This document shows, piece after piece, positions 16,050 to 23,272 of a stretch of 26,337 nt of DNA. Under the pieces are notes generated by a model that was given only the letters and a program-made list of their open reading frames with translations, did no database searches and was not told where the DNA came from. The stretch covers positions 1 to 26,337 of the forward strand of contig JABZMB010000015.1 in the NCBI GenBank assembly GCA_015256455.1. The letters are read 5' to 3'. The translations under genes and the position numbers were made by a program. Within the stretch, counting starts at the first letter, position 1. Each line of letters opens with the position of its first letter. The DNA comes from Solobacterium sp. Lineage in GTDB: Bacteria; Bacillota_I; Bacilli_A; Erysipelotrichales; Erysipelotrichaceae.

Positions 16050-17576
16050 ATGAAAGAATATTTAAATAATGTAAATGATGAAAAACTAAAAACAGTTTTT
16101 GAAGTACGTAATGCATATGATGAAGGAAAGCTTACAATGGATGAAGCACGTGCAATTCTCAAAGAGAAGGTGCAGTCTTTAGAACCATATGAAGTAGCGT
16201 TAATCGAACAAGAATTAAAAGAAGAAGTCGATGATCAATGCCGTAAGGAAGACATCCAAGCGATGTTAGACTTATTTGATGGCATCTTAAATACAAGTAA
16301 ACCAAATTTACCTGAGGAACATCCTATTGCATGTTACTATCGTGAAAACGAAAAGATGAAGGAACTTTTAATATCCGTAGAGGACCTTGTGCAGTACCCA
16401 GTTATCAAGAATCAATGGTTTGAATTATATGACCAGATGATCCAATGGCGTAAGCATCTTTCTCGCAAGCAGAATCAGTTATATCCAGTACTTGAAAAGA
16501 AGGGCTTTACACGTCCTACAACGACAATGTGGACATTAGATGACTTTATCCGTGATGAAATCACACAAGCCTATAACTTAATTAAAGAGGGCAAGGAAAA
16601 TGAATTTATCGAACTACAAAGTACAGTTGTAGCAGATGTTAGAGATCTAATGCAAAAGGAAGAAACAGTACTCTATCCAACATCTTTAGCGTTAATCTCT
16701 GCAGAGGAATTTGAGCATATGAAGTTGGGTGATCAAGAAATTGGTTTTGCTAATATCACAGTTGAACCAACAAAGACAGAAACACCAGCATCTTCAAAAC
16801 CAGCAGAAGGATTTACAAATGAACTTGCTAGTCTTCTTGGTAAGTATGGCTATCACATTGGAAACGACCAAGAGTTTGATGTAAAGACTGGTAAGATGAC
16901 ACTTGAACAAATCAACTTGGTATATCAACACATGCCAGTTGACTTATCATACGTTGATGAAAACGAAATCGTTCGTTTCTACACAGACACAAAGCACCGT
17001 GTATTCCCACGTTCTAAGAACGTTATCGGTCGTGATGTAAAGAACTGCCATCCAAAAAAGAGTGTTCATATCGTTGAAGAAATTATCGAAAAGTTTAGAA
17101 ACGGTGAACAAAATGAAGCTGAATTCTGGATTAACAAGCCAGAAATCTTCATCTACATCAAGTATGTTGCGGTAAGAGATGAAGACGGCAAGTTTAGAGG
17201 TATTCTAGAGATGATGCAGGATTGCACACACATCCGTGCATTAACAGGTTCCCAAACACTATTAACATGGTCTAATCAAGAACATGGCAACGTAGAAGAA
17301 GAACAACCTGCACCAGTAGAAGAAAAGCCAGTGGCTACAAGTTCTTCTAAAATTGATCCGGAAAGCATTACACCTGAGACAAAACTAAAGGATTTATTGG
17401 ATGCTGATCCAAATCTAAAGCAGTATCTCTTTACAATCAGTGATAAGTTTAGAGCACTTGATACGCCACTAGCACGAATCATGTTACCAAAGGCTACAGT
17501 GGAAAAGATGTCCGAGCGTACAGGTGTAGCGCTGGATGAAATCATCGCTAAATTAAAACAATACTTCCAAAAGTAA
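16050..17576 (+). CDS. DUF438 / PAS / DUF1858 protein
   Basis: A 508-residue soluble protein with the modular layout of the DUF438 family. Residues 1-65 are the helical DUF438 domain. Residues 85-230 look like a hemerythrin-type four-helix region (HPIACYYREN, RKHLSRKQNQLYPVLEKKG, MQKEETVLYP), though few of the usual metal-binding histidines are obvious. Residues 275-398 are a PAS domain with VDENEIVRFY, HRVFPRSKNVIGR and KNCHPKKSVH. After a Glu/Pro-rich linker, residues 435-508 are a DUF1858 domain. The architecture suggests redox, oxygen or ligand sensing, but function is unknown. A GTG nine bases upstream is in frame, but it lies inside the AGGAGGTG ribosome-binding site, so the ATG at 16050 is the start. 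The gene is monocistronic, with its own promoter and terminator. Confidence 0.85.
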   Translation: MKEYLNNVNDEKLKTVFEVRNAYDEGKLTMDEARAILKEKVQSLEPYEVALIEQELKEEVDDQCRKEDIQAMLDLFDGILNTSKPNLPEEHPIACYYRENEKMKELLISVEDLVQYPVIKNQWFELYDQMIQWRKHLSRKQNQLYPVLEKKGFTRPTTTMWTLDDFIRDEITQAYNLIKEGKENEFIELQSTVVADVRDLMQKEETVLYPTSLALISAEEFEHMKLGDQEIGFANITVEPTKTETPASSKPAEGFTNELASLLGKYGYHIGNDQEFDVKTGKMTLEQINLVYQHMPVDLSYVDENEIVRFYTDTKHRVFPRSKNVIGRDVKNCHPKKSVHIVEEIIEKFRNGEQNEAEFWINKPEIFIYIKYVAVRDEDGKFRGILEMMQDCTHIRALTGSQTLLTWSNQEHGNVEEEQPAPVEEKPVATSSSKIDPESITPETKLKDLLDADPNLKQYLFTISDKFRALDTPLARIMLPKATVEKMSERTGVALDEIIAKLKQYFQK

Positions 17577-17579
17577 TCT

Positions 17580-17606
17580 AACAGGAGTTTGATAACTCCT
17601 GTTTTT
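17580..17606 (+). terminator. Intrinsic terminator after the DUF438 gene
   Basis: ACAGGAGTT / AACTCCTGT forms a 9-bp stem around TGAT and leads into a T-run. Confidence 0.88.
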
Positions 17607-17656
17607 CTTTTCTGTTAGGAATGAAAAAATAATACAGACTTATCACAGGATTAGGC

Positions 17657-17662
17657 TATACT
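17657..17662 (+). promoter_or_regulatory. Possible -10 box of the M32-xpt-adh operon
   Basis: TATACT sits in GGCTATACTG, a 10-base string identical to the one at the galM promoter (5021-5030). No convincing -35 box is present. Transcription would begin near 17669, just before the leader inverted repeat. Confidence 0.35.
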
Positions 17663-17674
17663 GTATGTAACAAA

Positions 17675-17727
17675 CATTGCGTTATAAGTGCCTTAAGATA
17701 GTTGCTAGGTGTATGATAAACGCAATG
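17675..17727 (+). ncRNA. Candidate structured leader RNA of the M32-xpt-adh operon
   Basis: CATTGCGTT (17675-17683) and AACGCAATG (17719-17727) are exact 9-bp complements enclosing 35 bases. In RNA they would form a closing stem that starts about 6 bases after the predicted transcript start and ends 4 bases before the AGGAGG of the first gene. The enclosed part has only weak internal pairing (CCT/AGG flanked by G-U pairs). The placement suits a translational control element; equally, the repeat could be a DNA operator. It does not match the purine riboswitch core that often precedes xpt. Confidence 0.4.
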
Positions 17728-17744
17728 AAATAGGAGGAAATATC

Positions 17745-19241
17745 ATGACATACGAAGAGAAATTACAACAATATAAAGATTGGATATTTCGCCGTTCTGC
17801 ATATCAGATGGCATTAGCAATCATTGGCATAGACAAACAGACAGTCGCACCATCCGCAGGAGCTGCTTATCGTGATGAGCGCTCTGCGTATCTTGCTGGA
17901 GAATTATTCTCGATTGAAACAGATCCAGCAATGGTTCAACTTTTAAAGGAATTAAAGGATGATCCAAAGATTGATGGTGATAACAAGCGCGCAGTAGAGC
18001 TCTACTACAAACAAGCAATGGATACGATGTGCATTCCAAAGGAAGAGTTTGTCGCATATCAAAAGCTACGCGATGAATCCTTTGATGCATGGATCAACGC
18101 AAAGTCACAATCTGACTATTCTATCTTTGAACCATACTTAAAGAAAATTATCGAAGTTAGTAAGAAGATGTATAGCTATCGTAATAGCGATAAGAACCTA
18201 TACGATCAGATGCTCGATGACTATGAACCAGGTATGACACAAGAAAAGTATGATGCATTCTTTATGGCATTAAAGGAAAGACTTGTACCACTGATTCAAA
18301 AGGTTACACAAGCCAAACAAAAGAACGTAGAATTCCTGCATCAAGAATTCCCAATTGAAGACCAAAAGAAATTCATGACACAATTACTTGAATATCTGCA
18401 CTTTGATTCATCATGGGGATATCAGAATGAATCGGAACACCCATTTACATCATGGACATGCGAAAATGATTGCCGCACGACTACGAAGTACGTTAAAAAT
18501 GATGTTATCTCAGCAGTACTATCAACAGTTCATGAAGTAGGACATGCATACTATGAACATAATGTAGATCCTAAGTATGATGGTATGATTCTATCCGAAG
18601 GAATTTCATCAGGTATGCATGAATCACAATCTAGATTGTGCGAAAACTACCTAGCGCGTACAACGGCTTTCTGGCAATATCACTATCCAAAACTTCAAGA
18701 AACATTCCCAACTCAGTTAGGTAATGTATCCTTTGATGAATTCTATGAAGCCATTAACGTCGCAAAACCATCCTTCGTTCGTACAGAGGCAGATGAATTA
18801 ACATATCCATTACATGTCTTAGTTCGCTATGAAATTGAAAAGGGACTCTTCAATGGAACAATCTCTACAGAAGGCCTAAATGAAACTTGGAATAAGATGT
18901 ATAAGGAATACTTAGGGGTTGACGTACCAAATGATAAAGTAGGTATCTTACAAGATGTACACTGGTCAGACGGTAGTTTTGGTTACTTCCCAACTTACGC
19001 ATTAGGAACTGCATTTGCGGCACAATACATGCATGCAATGCATAAGGACTTAGATGTAGATACATTACTAAGCAATAACCAATATGATGTCATCATGAAC
19101 TGGCTCAAGGAACATATCCATAAGTATGGCTTTAGATATGAAGCGCCAGAGCTAATGAAGATGGTATCCGGGGAAGAATTCAACGTGAATTACTACCTAG
19201 ATTATCTTGAGGAGAAGTATACAAAACTATATAACCTATGA
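17745..19241 (+). CDS. M32-family metallocarboxypeptidase
   Basis: A 498-residue zinc carboxypeptidase of family M32 (Thermus aquaticus carboxypeptidase type), which removes C-terminal amino acids from peptides in the cytoplasm. Zinc motif HEVGH lies at 263-267 (ligands His263 and His267, catalytic Glu264), followed by GISSGMHESQSRLCEN at about 287-301, whose HES supplies the third ligand and defines the family. TYPLHVLVRYEIEK near residue 350 is also typical. The protein is almost wholly helical and of normal length. An in-frame start 12 codons upstream lies inside the leader inverted repeat and lacks a ribosome-binding site, so the ATG at 17745, preceded by AGGAGG, is used. Its stop overlaps the xpt start by 4 bases (ATGA), so a peptidase is translationally coupled to a purine salvage enzyme. 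Confidence 0.92.
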   Translation: MTYEEKLQQYKDWIFRRSAYQMALAIIGIDKQTVAPSAGAAYRDERSAYLAGELFSIETDPAMVQLLKELKDDPKIDGDNKRAVELYYKQAMDTMCIPKEEFVAYQKLRDESFDAWINAKSQSDYSIFEPYLKKIIEVSKKMYSYRNSDKNLYDQMLDDYEPGMTQEKYDAFFMALKERLVPLIQKVTQAKQKNVEFLHQEFPIEDQKKFMTQLLEYLHFDSSWGYQNESEHPFTSWTCENDCRTTTKYVKNDVISAVLSTVHEVGHAYYEHNVDPKYDGMILSEGISSGMHESQSRLCENYLARTTAFWQYHYPKLQETFPTQLGNVSFDEFYEAINVAKPSFVRTEADELTYPLHVLVRYEIEKGLFNGTISTEGLNETWNKMYKEYLGVDVPNDKVGILQDVHWSDGSFGYFPTYALGTAFAAQYMHAMHKDLDVDTLLSNNQYDVIMNWLKEHIHKYGFRYEAPELMKMVSGEEFNVNYYLDYLEEKYTKLYNL

Positions 19242-19807
19242 GAGAGCTAGAAGAAAAGATATTACAAGATGGTAAGGTTTTTCCAGGAAACATTTTAAAG
19301 GTAGATAGTTTCCTGAATCATCAAATTGATGTGGAGATGCTCGATAAGATGGCAGATGAATTTTACCGTTTATATAAGGATGACAAGATTACACGTATCC
19401 TCACAATTGAGGCTTCTGGTATTGCGGTTGCAGTACCAATTGCGCAACGTTTCCACGTACCTGTTGTTTTTGCAAAGAAAGCAAAATCGAAGAATATTGG
19501 AGAGGGTGTATATACTTCTCATGTACATTCCTACACTTATAACAAGGATTTTACAGTAACAGTATCCAAAGACTACTTGAATGAGGATGATCATATCTTG
19601 ATTGTCGATGACTTTTTAGCAAATGGGCTAGCAGCAGATGGACTAATCGATATTGCTAATCAAAGCGGCGCAAAAATTGTAGGACTTGGCATCTGTATAG
19701 AAAAACTCTTCCAAGGTGGTGGCGAGAAGCTACGTAAACAAGGCTATCGTGTCGAAAGCCTTGCAAAAATTAAAAGTTTCGACAATAACAAAGTAAACTT
19801 TGAATAA
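19238..19807 (+). CDS. xpt: Xanthine phosphoribosyltransferase
   Basis: A 189-residue purine salvage enzyme that joins xanthine to PRPP to give XMP. The Xpt-type features are LTIEASGIAVAVPIAQ (51-70), VVFAKKAKSKNIG (76-88) and the PRPP-binding loop ILIVDDFLANG (120-130). The length matches Bacillus subtilis Xpt. In Bacilli xpt is usually followed by the xanthine permease pbuX and preceded by a guanine riboswitch; here neither is present. Instead the ATG overlaps the carboxypeptidase stop by 4 bases. Activity on hypoxanthine or guanine cannot be excluded from sequence. Confidence 0.92.
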   Translation: MRELEEKILQDGKVFPGNILKVDSFLNHQIDVEMLDKMADEFYRLYKDDKITRILTIEASGIAVAVPIAQRFHVPVVFAKKAKSKNIGEGVYTSHVHSYTYNKDFTVTVSKDYLNEDDHILIVDDFLANGLAADGLIDIANQSGAKIVGLGICIEKLFQGGGEKLRKQGYRVESLAKIKSFDNNKVNFE

Positions 19808-19842
19808 TTGATTTGTATCGCTATAAACAAGGAGAATATACA

Positions 19843-21012
19843 ATGGAAAACTTTGAACATCACATTCCGACCAAACTCTATTTTGGCAAAGGATCAATTT
19901 CATACCTAGCAGAAAGCTTAAACGAATACGGCAAACGCGTACTTCTTACCTATGGTGGAGGTTCTATTAAGAAAATCGGATTATACGATGAAGTGATGAA
20001 GATTTTAAACGAAGGTGGATTTACGGTTGTAGAATGTGCAGGTGTGGAACCAAATCCACGTATTGAAACAGTTGAGCGCGGTTCTAAATTATGTAAAGAA
20101 CACAACATCGATGTAATTTTATCCGTTGGTGGTGGTAGCACACTAGACTGTTCAAAGGCAATCGCGGTAGGCGCATATTACGAAGGTGATGATTATTGGC
20201 AGATGGTACTTGGTTCACGTGGCACTTCCAAAGCATTACCACTCGTTGATATTTTGACACTCGCCGCAACAGGTTCTGAATTTGATGGTGGAGGTGTTAT
20301 CTCCAACATGGCATTGAATAAAAAGATTGGTAGATCCTTTACATTCCCACAGGTATCCTTCTGTGATCCAACATATACATACTCTGTATCTGCATACCAG
20401 ACAGCAGCAGGTTCTGCAGATATTATGAGTCATATCATGGAAGGATACTTCTCAAGAACAGATGATTCAGACCTCTCTGAAGCAATCCAAGAGGGTGTAT
20501 TAAAATCAGTGATTCAGAATCTTCCAATCGCATTACAGGAACCTACAAACTATTCTGCACGTGCAAATCTGATGTGGGATTCATCGATTGCATGTTCTGG
20601 TATTCCAGAATATGGCAAGCTAGATACATACTGGCCATGTCATGCGATGGAACATGAATTGAGTGCATACTATGACATCACACACGGAGTAGGTCTAGCA
20701 ATTCTTACCCCTAGATGGTTAGAGTATATCCTTGCAAAAGATTCAACGATTACACCACGTCTAGCAAAGTTTGCTAGAAATGTATGGGGTCTAGAAGGTG
20801 ATGATGAAACACTTCTAGCAAAACAAGGTATTCAAGCATTACATGATTTCTTCAAGTCCAATGGAATTCCAATGACACTAACAGAAGTCAATATTAATGA
20901 AGAACACTTCCAAGCAATGGCAGAGTCTGCATGTTCGCATGATCGATTAAAGCATGCATATGTTCCATTAACAGTAGAAGATGTAAAGAAGATTTACCAG
21001 ATGTGTCTATAA
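19843..21012 (+). CDS. Iron-containing alcohol dehydrogenase (butanol-dehydrogenase type)
   Basis: A 389-residue group III alcohol dehydrogenase of the BdhA/YugJ subgroup, reducing aldehydes to alcohols with NAD(P)H in the cytoplasm. The nucleotide-binding motif SVGGGSTLDCSKA is at about 94-106. The metal site is complete: Asp193 and His197 in SADIMSHIMEGYF, His267 in CHAMEHELS and His281 in DITHGVGLAIL. An in-frame TTG 10 codons upstream has no ribosome-binding site, whereas AAGGAG lies 8 bases before the ATG at 19843. It begins 35 bases after xpt with no terminator between, so it is probably the third gene of that operon. A fermentative role, disposing of reducing power, fits the anaerobic genes in the window; the in vivo substrate is unknown. 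Confidence 0.9.
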   Translation: MENFEHHIPTKLYFGKGSISYLAESLNEYGKRVLLTYGGGSIKKIGLYDEVMKILNEGGFTVVECAGVEPNPRIETVERGSKLCKEHNIDVILSVGGGSTLDCSKAIAVGAYYEGDDYWQMVLGSRGTSKALPLVDILTLAATGSEFDGGGVISNMALNKKIGRSFTFPQVSFCDPTYTYSVSAYQTAAGSADIMSHIMEGYFSRTDDSDLSEAIQEGVLKSVIQNLPIALQEPTNYSARANLMWDSSIACSGIPEYGKLDTYWPCHAMEHELSAYYDITHGVGLAILTPRWLEYILAKDSTITPRLAKFARNVWGLEGDDETLLAKQGIQALHDFFKSNGIPMTLTEVNINEEHFQAMAESACSHDRLKHAYVPLTVEDVKKIYQMCL

Positions 21013-21026
21013 AGTAGTGTATATGA

Positions 21027-21060
21027 AAAAGTGAGCCTATCGTCAAAAGGCTCACTTTTA
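21027..21060 (+). terminator. Intrinsic terminator after the alcohol dehydrogenase gene
   Basis: AAAAGTGAGCC / GGCTCACTTTT forms an 11-bp stem with an 11-base loop and ends in Ts. It closes the M32-xpt-adh operon. Confidence 0.85.
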
Positions 21061-21115
21061 TTTAGGATGAATAGATAAACTAATTTATATTTATCGTACG
21101 AATATAAAAGCATAT

Positions 21116-21180
21116 AAAAACGCAAGCAGACTCTGGCTGACACGCAATTAAGCGATAAAAGGTTGCCACAGAATGCTTGC
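21116..21180 (-). terminator. Long imperfect stem-loop, possible terminator or small RNA
   Basis: GCAAGCA (21122-21128) pairs with TGCTTGC (21174-21180). After a 2x2 internal loop, CTCTGGC (21131-21137) pairs with GCCACAG (21065-21071 plus 100, i.e. 21165-21171) with one C-C mismatch. The 27-base apical part holds a small CGC/GCG hairpin. On the minus strand the stem is followed by G and five Ts (A-run at 21116-21120), so it could end the 70-residue gene's transcript. The large loop is unusual for a plain terminator. Confidence 0.4.
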
Positions 21181-21241
21181 TTTCAGACTATACAACATGA
21201 ATTATAAAAATGCTAGTGTTGATAAGAATGGTATTTAAATA

Positions 21242-21454
21242 TTATGACTTGTTCTCTAGAACTTCCAGTAGGAATGAAATGTCATCTGCAGTGATATCTT
21301 TTTCCAATTGATATGACATATCGATAAATTGAGATATCGTAAGAATATTTTTTTCTGTTTTCGCAAATGTAATAACTCCTTTGACATAGTCGTCATTATC
21401 CCACAATTTTCTAAGTTTTATTGCTAGTTCTTTAGCAGCTTTACTATCAACCAT
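21242..21454 (-). CDS. Small hypothetical protein (70 residues)
   Basis: An acidic-to-neutral 70-residue protein that I do not assign to a family. It has no signal peptide or membrane helix and is predicted helical, with an N-terminal KAAKELAIKLRKLWDNDD segment and a C-terminal ITADDISFLLEVLENKS helix. Support for a real gene: GAGGAT 6 bases before the ATG, a TATAAT on the minus strand (21481-21476) at a suitable distance, a possible terminator just downstream, and protein-like composition. It stands alone between the adh operon and the divergently oriented response regulator gene. Function unknown. Confidence 0.6.
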   Translation of the reverse strand: MVDSKAAKELAIKLRKLWDNDDYVKGVITFAKTEKNILTISQFIDMSYQLEKDITADDISFLLEVLENKS

Positions 21455-21475
21455 AGAATCCTCATCCTCATTGAT

Positions 21476-21563
21476 ATTATAATAACATCACTATATGAAT
21501 ATCTAGCATGATAAGCTAGAAGCTCACTGGTTTTTTGTGTGTTATGATAGTTTTATGTATTTT
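21476..21563. promoter_or_regulatory. Divergent promoter region with TCTAGC-N7-GCTAGA inverted repeat
   Basis: Between the small minus-strand gene and the response regulator gene lies a 6-bp inverted repeat (21502-21507 and 21515-21520). On the minus side is TATAAT (21481-21476); on the plus side TTGTGT (21536-21541) and TATTTT (21558-21563) are 16 bases apart. The repeat could be an operator for either side. No Bce-type TNACA-N4-TGTAA site is present here. Confidence 0.3.
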
Positions 21564-21590
21564 ATACACGAATTAGTTAGGGTAATGACG

Positions 21591-22268
21591 ATGAAGATAT
21601 TATTAGTAGAAGATGATAAAGATATAGTTGCAGTCATCAGTGATGAATTGAAACAGTGGGGATATGAAACATGTTCTATCCATGACTTTAATGCAGTATT
21701 AGAAGAGTTTAGAGAACATACACCTCAATTGATTTTAATGGATATTACATTACCATATTTCAATGGATATTATTGGACTCAAAAGATTCGTGAAGAGTCT
21801 AGCGTACCGATTATTTTTATATCTTCACATAGTGATGACATGGATATGGTTATGGCAATGCAGTGTGGGGCAGATGATTATATTACAAAACCAATTAATA
21901 TTCACTTAGTACGTGTGAAGATTCAAGCATTGCTTCGTAGAACATATGATTATGCATTATCGATAGATAATTTAATCTTTGGTGATTTGAAGTTGAATTT
22001 ATCAGCTGCCAAATTAGAAAGTAGTGAGAAATCGATTGATTTAACACATACAGAACTGTTGATCTTAGAGACTTTATTTAAAGCAAAAGGGGATATCGCA
22101 AAGCGTGATAGTATCATGGATCATTGTTGGCAGAGTGATAATTTTATCGATGACAATACTTTGGCAGTGAATATGACTCGTCTAAGAAAAAAATTATCAG
22201 AAATTGGGTTTGATGATTTGATTCAGACAAAAAAAGGAATTGGATACTATCTGAAAGAAGGCAAATAA
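21591..22268 (+). CDS. OmpR-family response regulator, BceR type
   Basis: A 225-residue two-component regulator. The receiver domain (1-118) has the acidic pocket EDD at 7-9, the phosphorylated Asp51 in LILMDITLP, Ser79 near the switch position and Lys100 in ITKP. Residues 125-223 form a winged-helix DNA-binding domain ending in TKKGIGYYL. FNGYYWTQKIREESSVPIIFISS is characteristic of BceR-like regulators of peptide-antibiotic transporters. Frames extend upstream to a GTG, but the ATG at 21591 is preferred because AGGG lies 8 bases ahead and MKILLVEDD is the normal start. The kinase gene follows after 4 bases. It most likely activates the downstream ABC genes when phosphorylated. Confidence 0.9.
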   Translation: MKILLVEDDKDIVAVISDELKQWGYETCSIHDFNAVLEEFREHTPQLILMDITLPYFNGYYWTQKIREESSVPIIFISSHSDDMDMVMAMQCGADDYITKPINIHLVRVKIQALLRRTYDYALSIDNLIFGDLKLNLSAAKLESSEKSIDLTHTELLILETLFKAKGDIAKRDSIMDHCWQSDNFIDDNTLAVNMTRLRKKLSEIGFDDLIQTKKGIGYYLKEGK

Positions 22269-22272
22269 TACG

Positions 22273-23184
22273 ATGAAATTGTTCTTGGATTATATGAAAA
22301 ATCAAAGTGTCATCCTATTTGGATATCTTCTTGTCTGTATTGTATTTATCACTATTTCTGTACTAGCGACATTAGAGATAGAATATGTATTTCTAGGAAT
22401 AGAGATATTGGGATTTATATTATTCATTTATTTGATTGTACATTGGTTTCAGTATCAAAAATTAAGTGATGTAAAAGATGACAATGAAAGACTATTAAAT
22501 GAAAATAAAAATTTGAAAAGTGAAATGTTAAACCAGAAGGATGATTTGAATGCATATTTTTTAATGTGGCTACATCAAATTAAAACACCTATGACTGTTA
22601 GTAAACTTCTGTTAGATAAACCTGATGAAAATACTACTTCGAAATTAAAAATGCAGTTAATGTATATAGAACAATATATTAATATGGCAATGAACTATCT
22701 AAAGATGATTGATCATTCTACTGATATGGATATTACAGAGGTGAATCTTGATGATATTATCAAGGATTTATTAAAGAAGTATTCATTATTGTTTATTCAT
22801 AATCATATTTCTTTAGAATATCAAAGTAATGCAAAATATGTAGTTAGTGATAGTCAGTGGCTTACGATTCTTATCGAACAAATTTTATCGAATGCACTGA
22901 AGTACACAGAGAATGGAAAGATATCGATTCAATATCTTGAGGATAAACATGCATTAGAAATCAAGGATACAGGGATTGGTATACGCAGTGAAGACATTCC
23001 TAAGATATTTGATCGCGGATATTCAGGTTTTAATGGCCGAATGAATGAGAAGTCCAGTGGGTTAGGATTATACCTTGCTAAAAAGATTTCAGAAAGATTG
23101 AATATTCAAATCGAGGTAGAATCAAAACTATCTAAAGGTAGTATCTTTCGATTGGTATTTCCTACTAACCTTACAAAAATGTAA
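22273..23184 (+). CDS. Intramembrane-sensing histidine kinase, BceS type
   Basis: A 303-residue sensor kinase with two transmembrane helices (about 13-33 and 38-59) joined by only a few residues, so there is almost no outside domain. This is the hallmark of BceS-type kinases, which sense through their partner ABC permease rather than by binding the antibiotic. The phosphoacceptor is His101 in WLHQIKTPM. The catalytic domain holds QILSNALKYTENGK (N box), DTGIGI (G1) and SSGLGLYLAKKI (G2). It is complete and follows its regulator by 4 bases. Its last codons and stop overlap a Bce-type operator sequence for the next transcript. Confidence 0.9.
   Translation: MKLFLDYMKNQSVILFGYLLVCIVFITISVLATLEIEYVFLGIEILGFILFIYLIVHWFQYQKLSDVKDDNERLLNENKNLKSEMLNQKDDLNAYFLMWLHQIKTPMTVSKLLLDKPDENTTSKLKMQLMYIEQYINMAMNYLKMIDHSTDMDITEVNLDDIIKDLLKKYSLLFIHNHISLEYQSNAKYVVSDSQWLTILIEQILSNALKYTENGKISIQYLEDKHALEIKDTGIGIRSEDIPKIFDRGYSGFNGRMNEKSSGLGLYLAKKISERLNIQIEVESKLSKGSIFRLVFPTNLTKM
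23171..23184. promoter_or_regulatory. BceR-type operator TTACA-N4-TGTAA
   Basis: TTACA-AAAA-TGTAA agrees with the TNACA-N4-TGTAA binding consensus known for BceR-like regulators, and one more base pairs on each side. It ends with the TAA stop of the kinase gene, about 90 bases before the ABC ATPase start. A second inverted repeat with the same 5-4-5 layout, CATGA-TTTG-TCATG (23194-23207), follows with centres 23 bases apart and may be a secondary site. Confidence 0.65.
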
Positions 23185-23272
23185 GAATACAGGCATGATT
23201 TGTCATGTTTGATAAATGCTTAGTAGTCTTTTGTGACTATAGAATAAGACTATACAAAAGGAGAATTCAAAT

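Noticed and set aside
17675..17727. Purine riboswitch before the xpt operon
   Set aside because: The 35 bases inside the stem are too short for two hairpins and lack the conserved purine-aptamer junction bases, so the known class was not called.
21122..21180. tRNA-like 7-bp acceptor stem in the structured element
   Set aside because: No T-arm GTTCRA, no D-arm or anticodon arm and no CCA-like end; only the outer stem resembles a tRNA.
21537..21590. GTG start extending the response regulator by 18 residues
   Set aside because: The extra residues overlap the probable promoter, and the receiver domain normally begins at MKILLVEDD.
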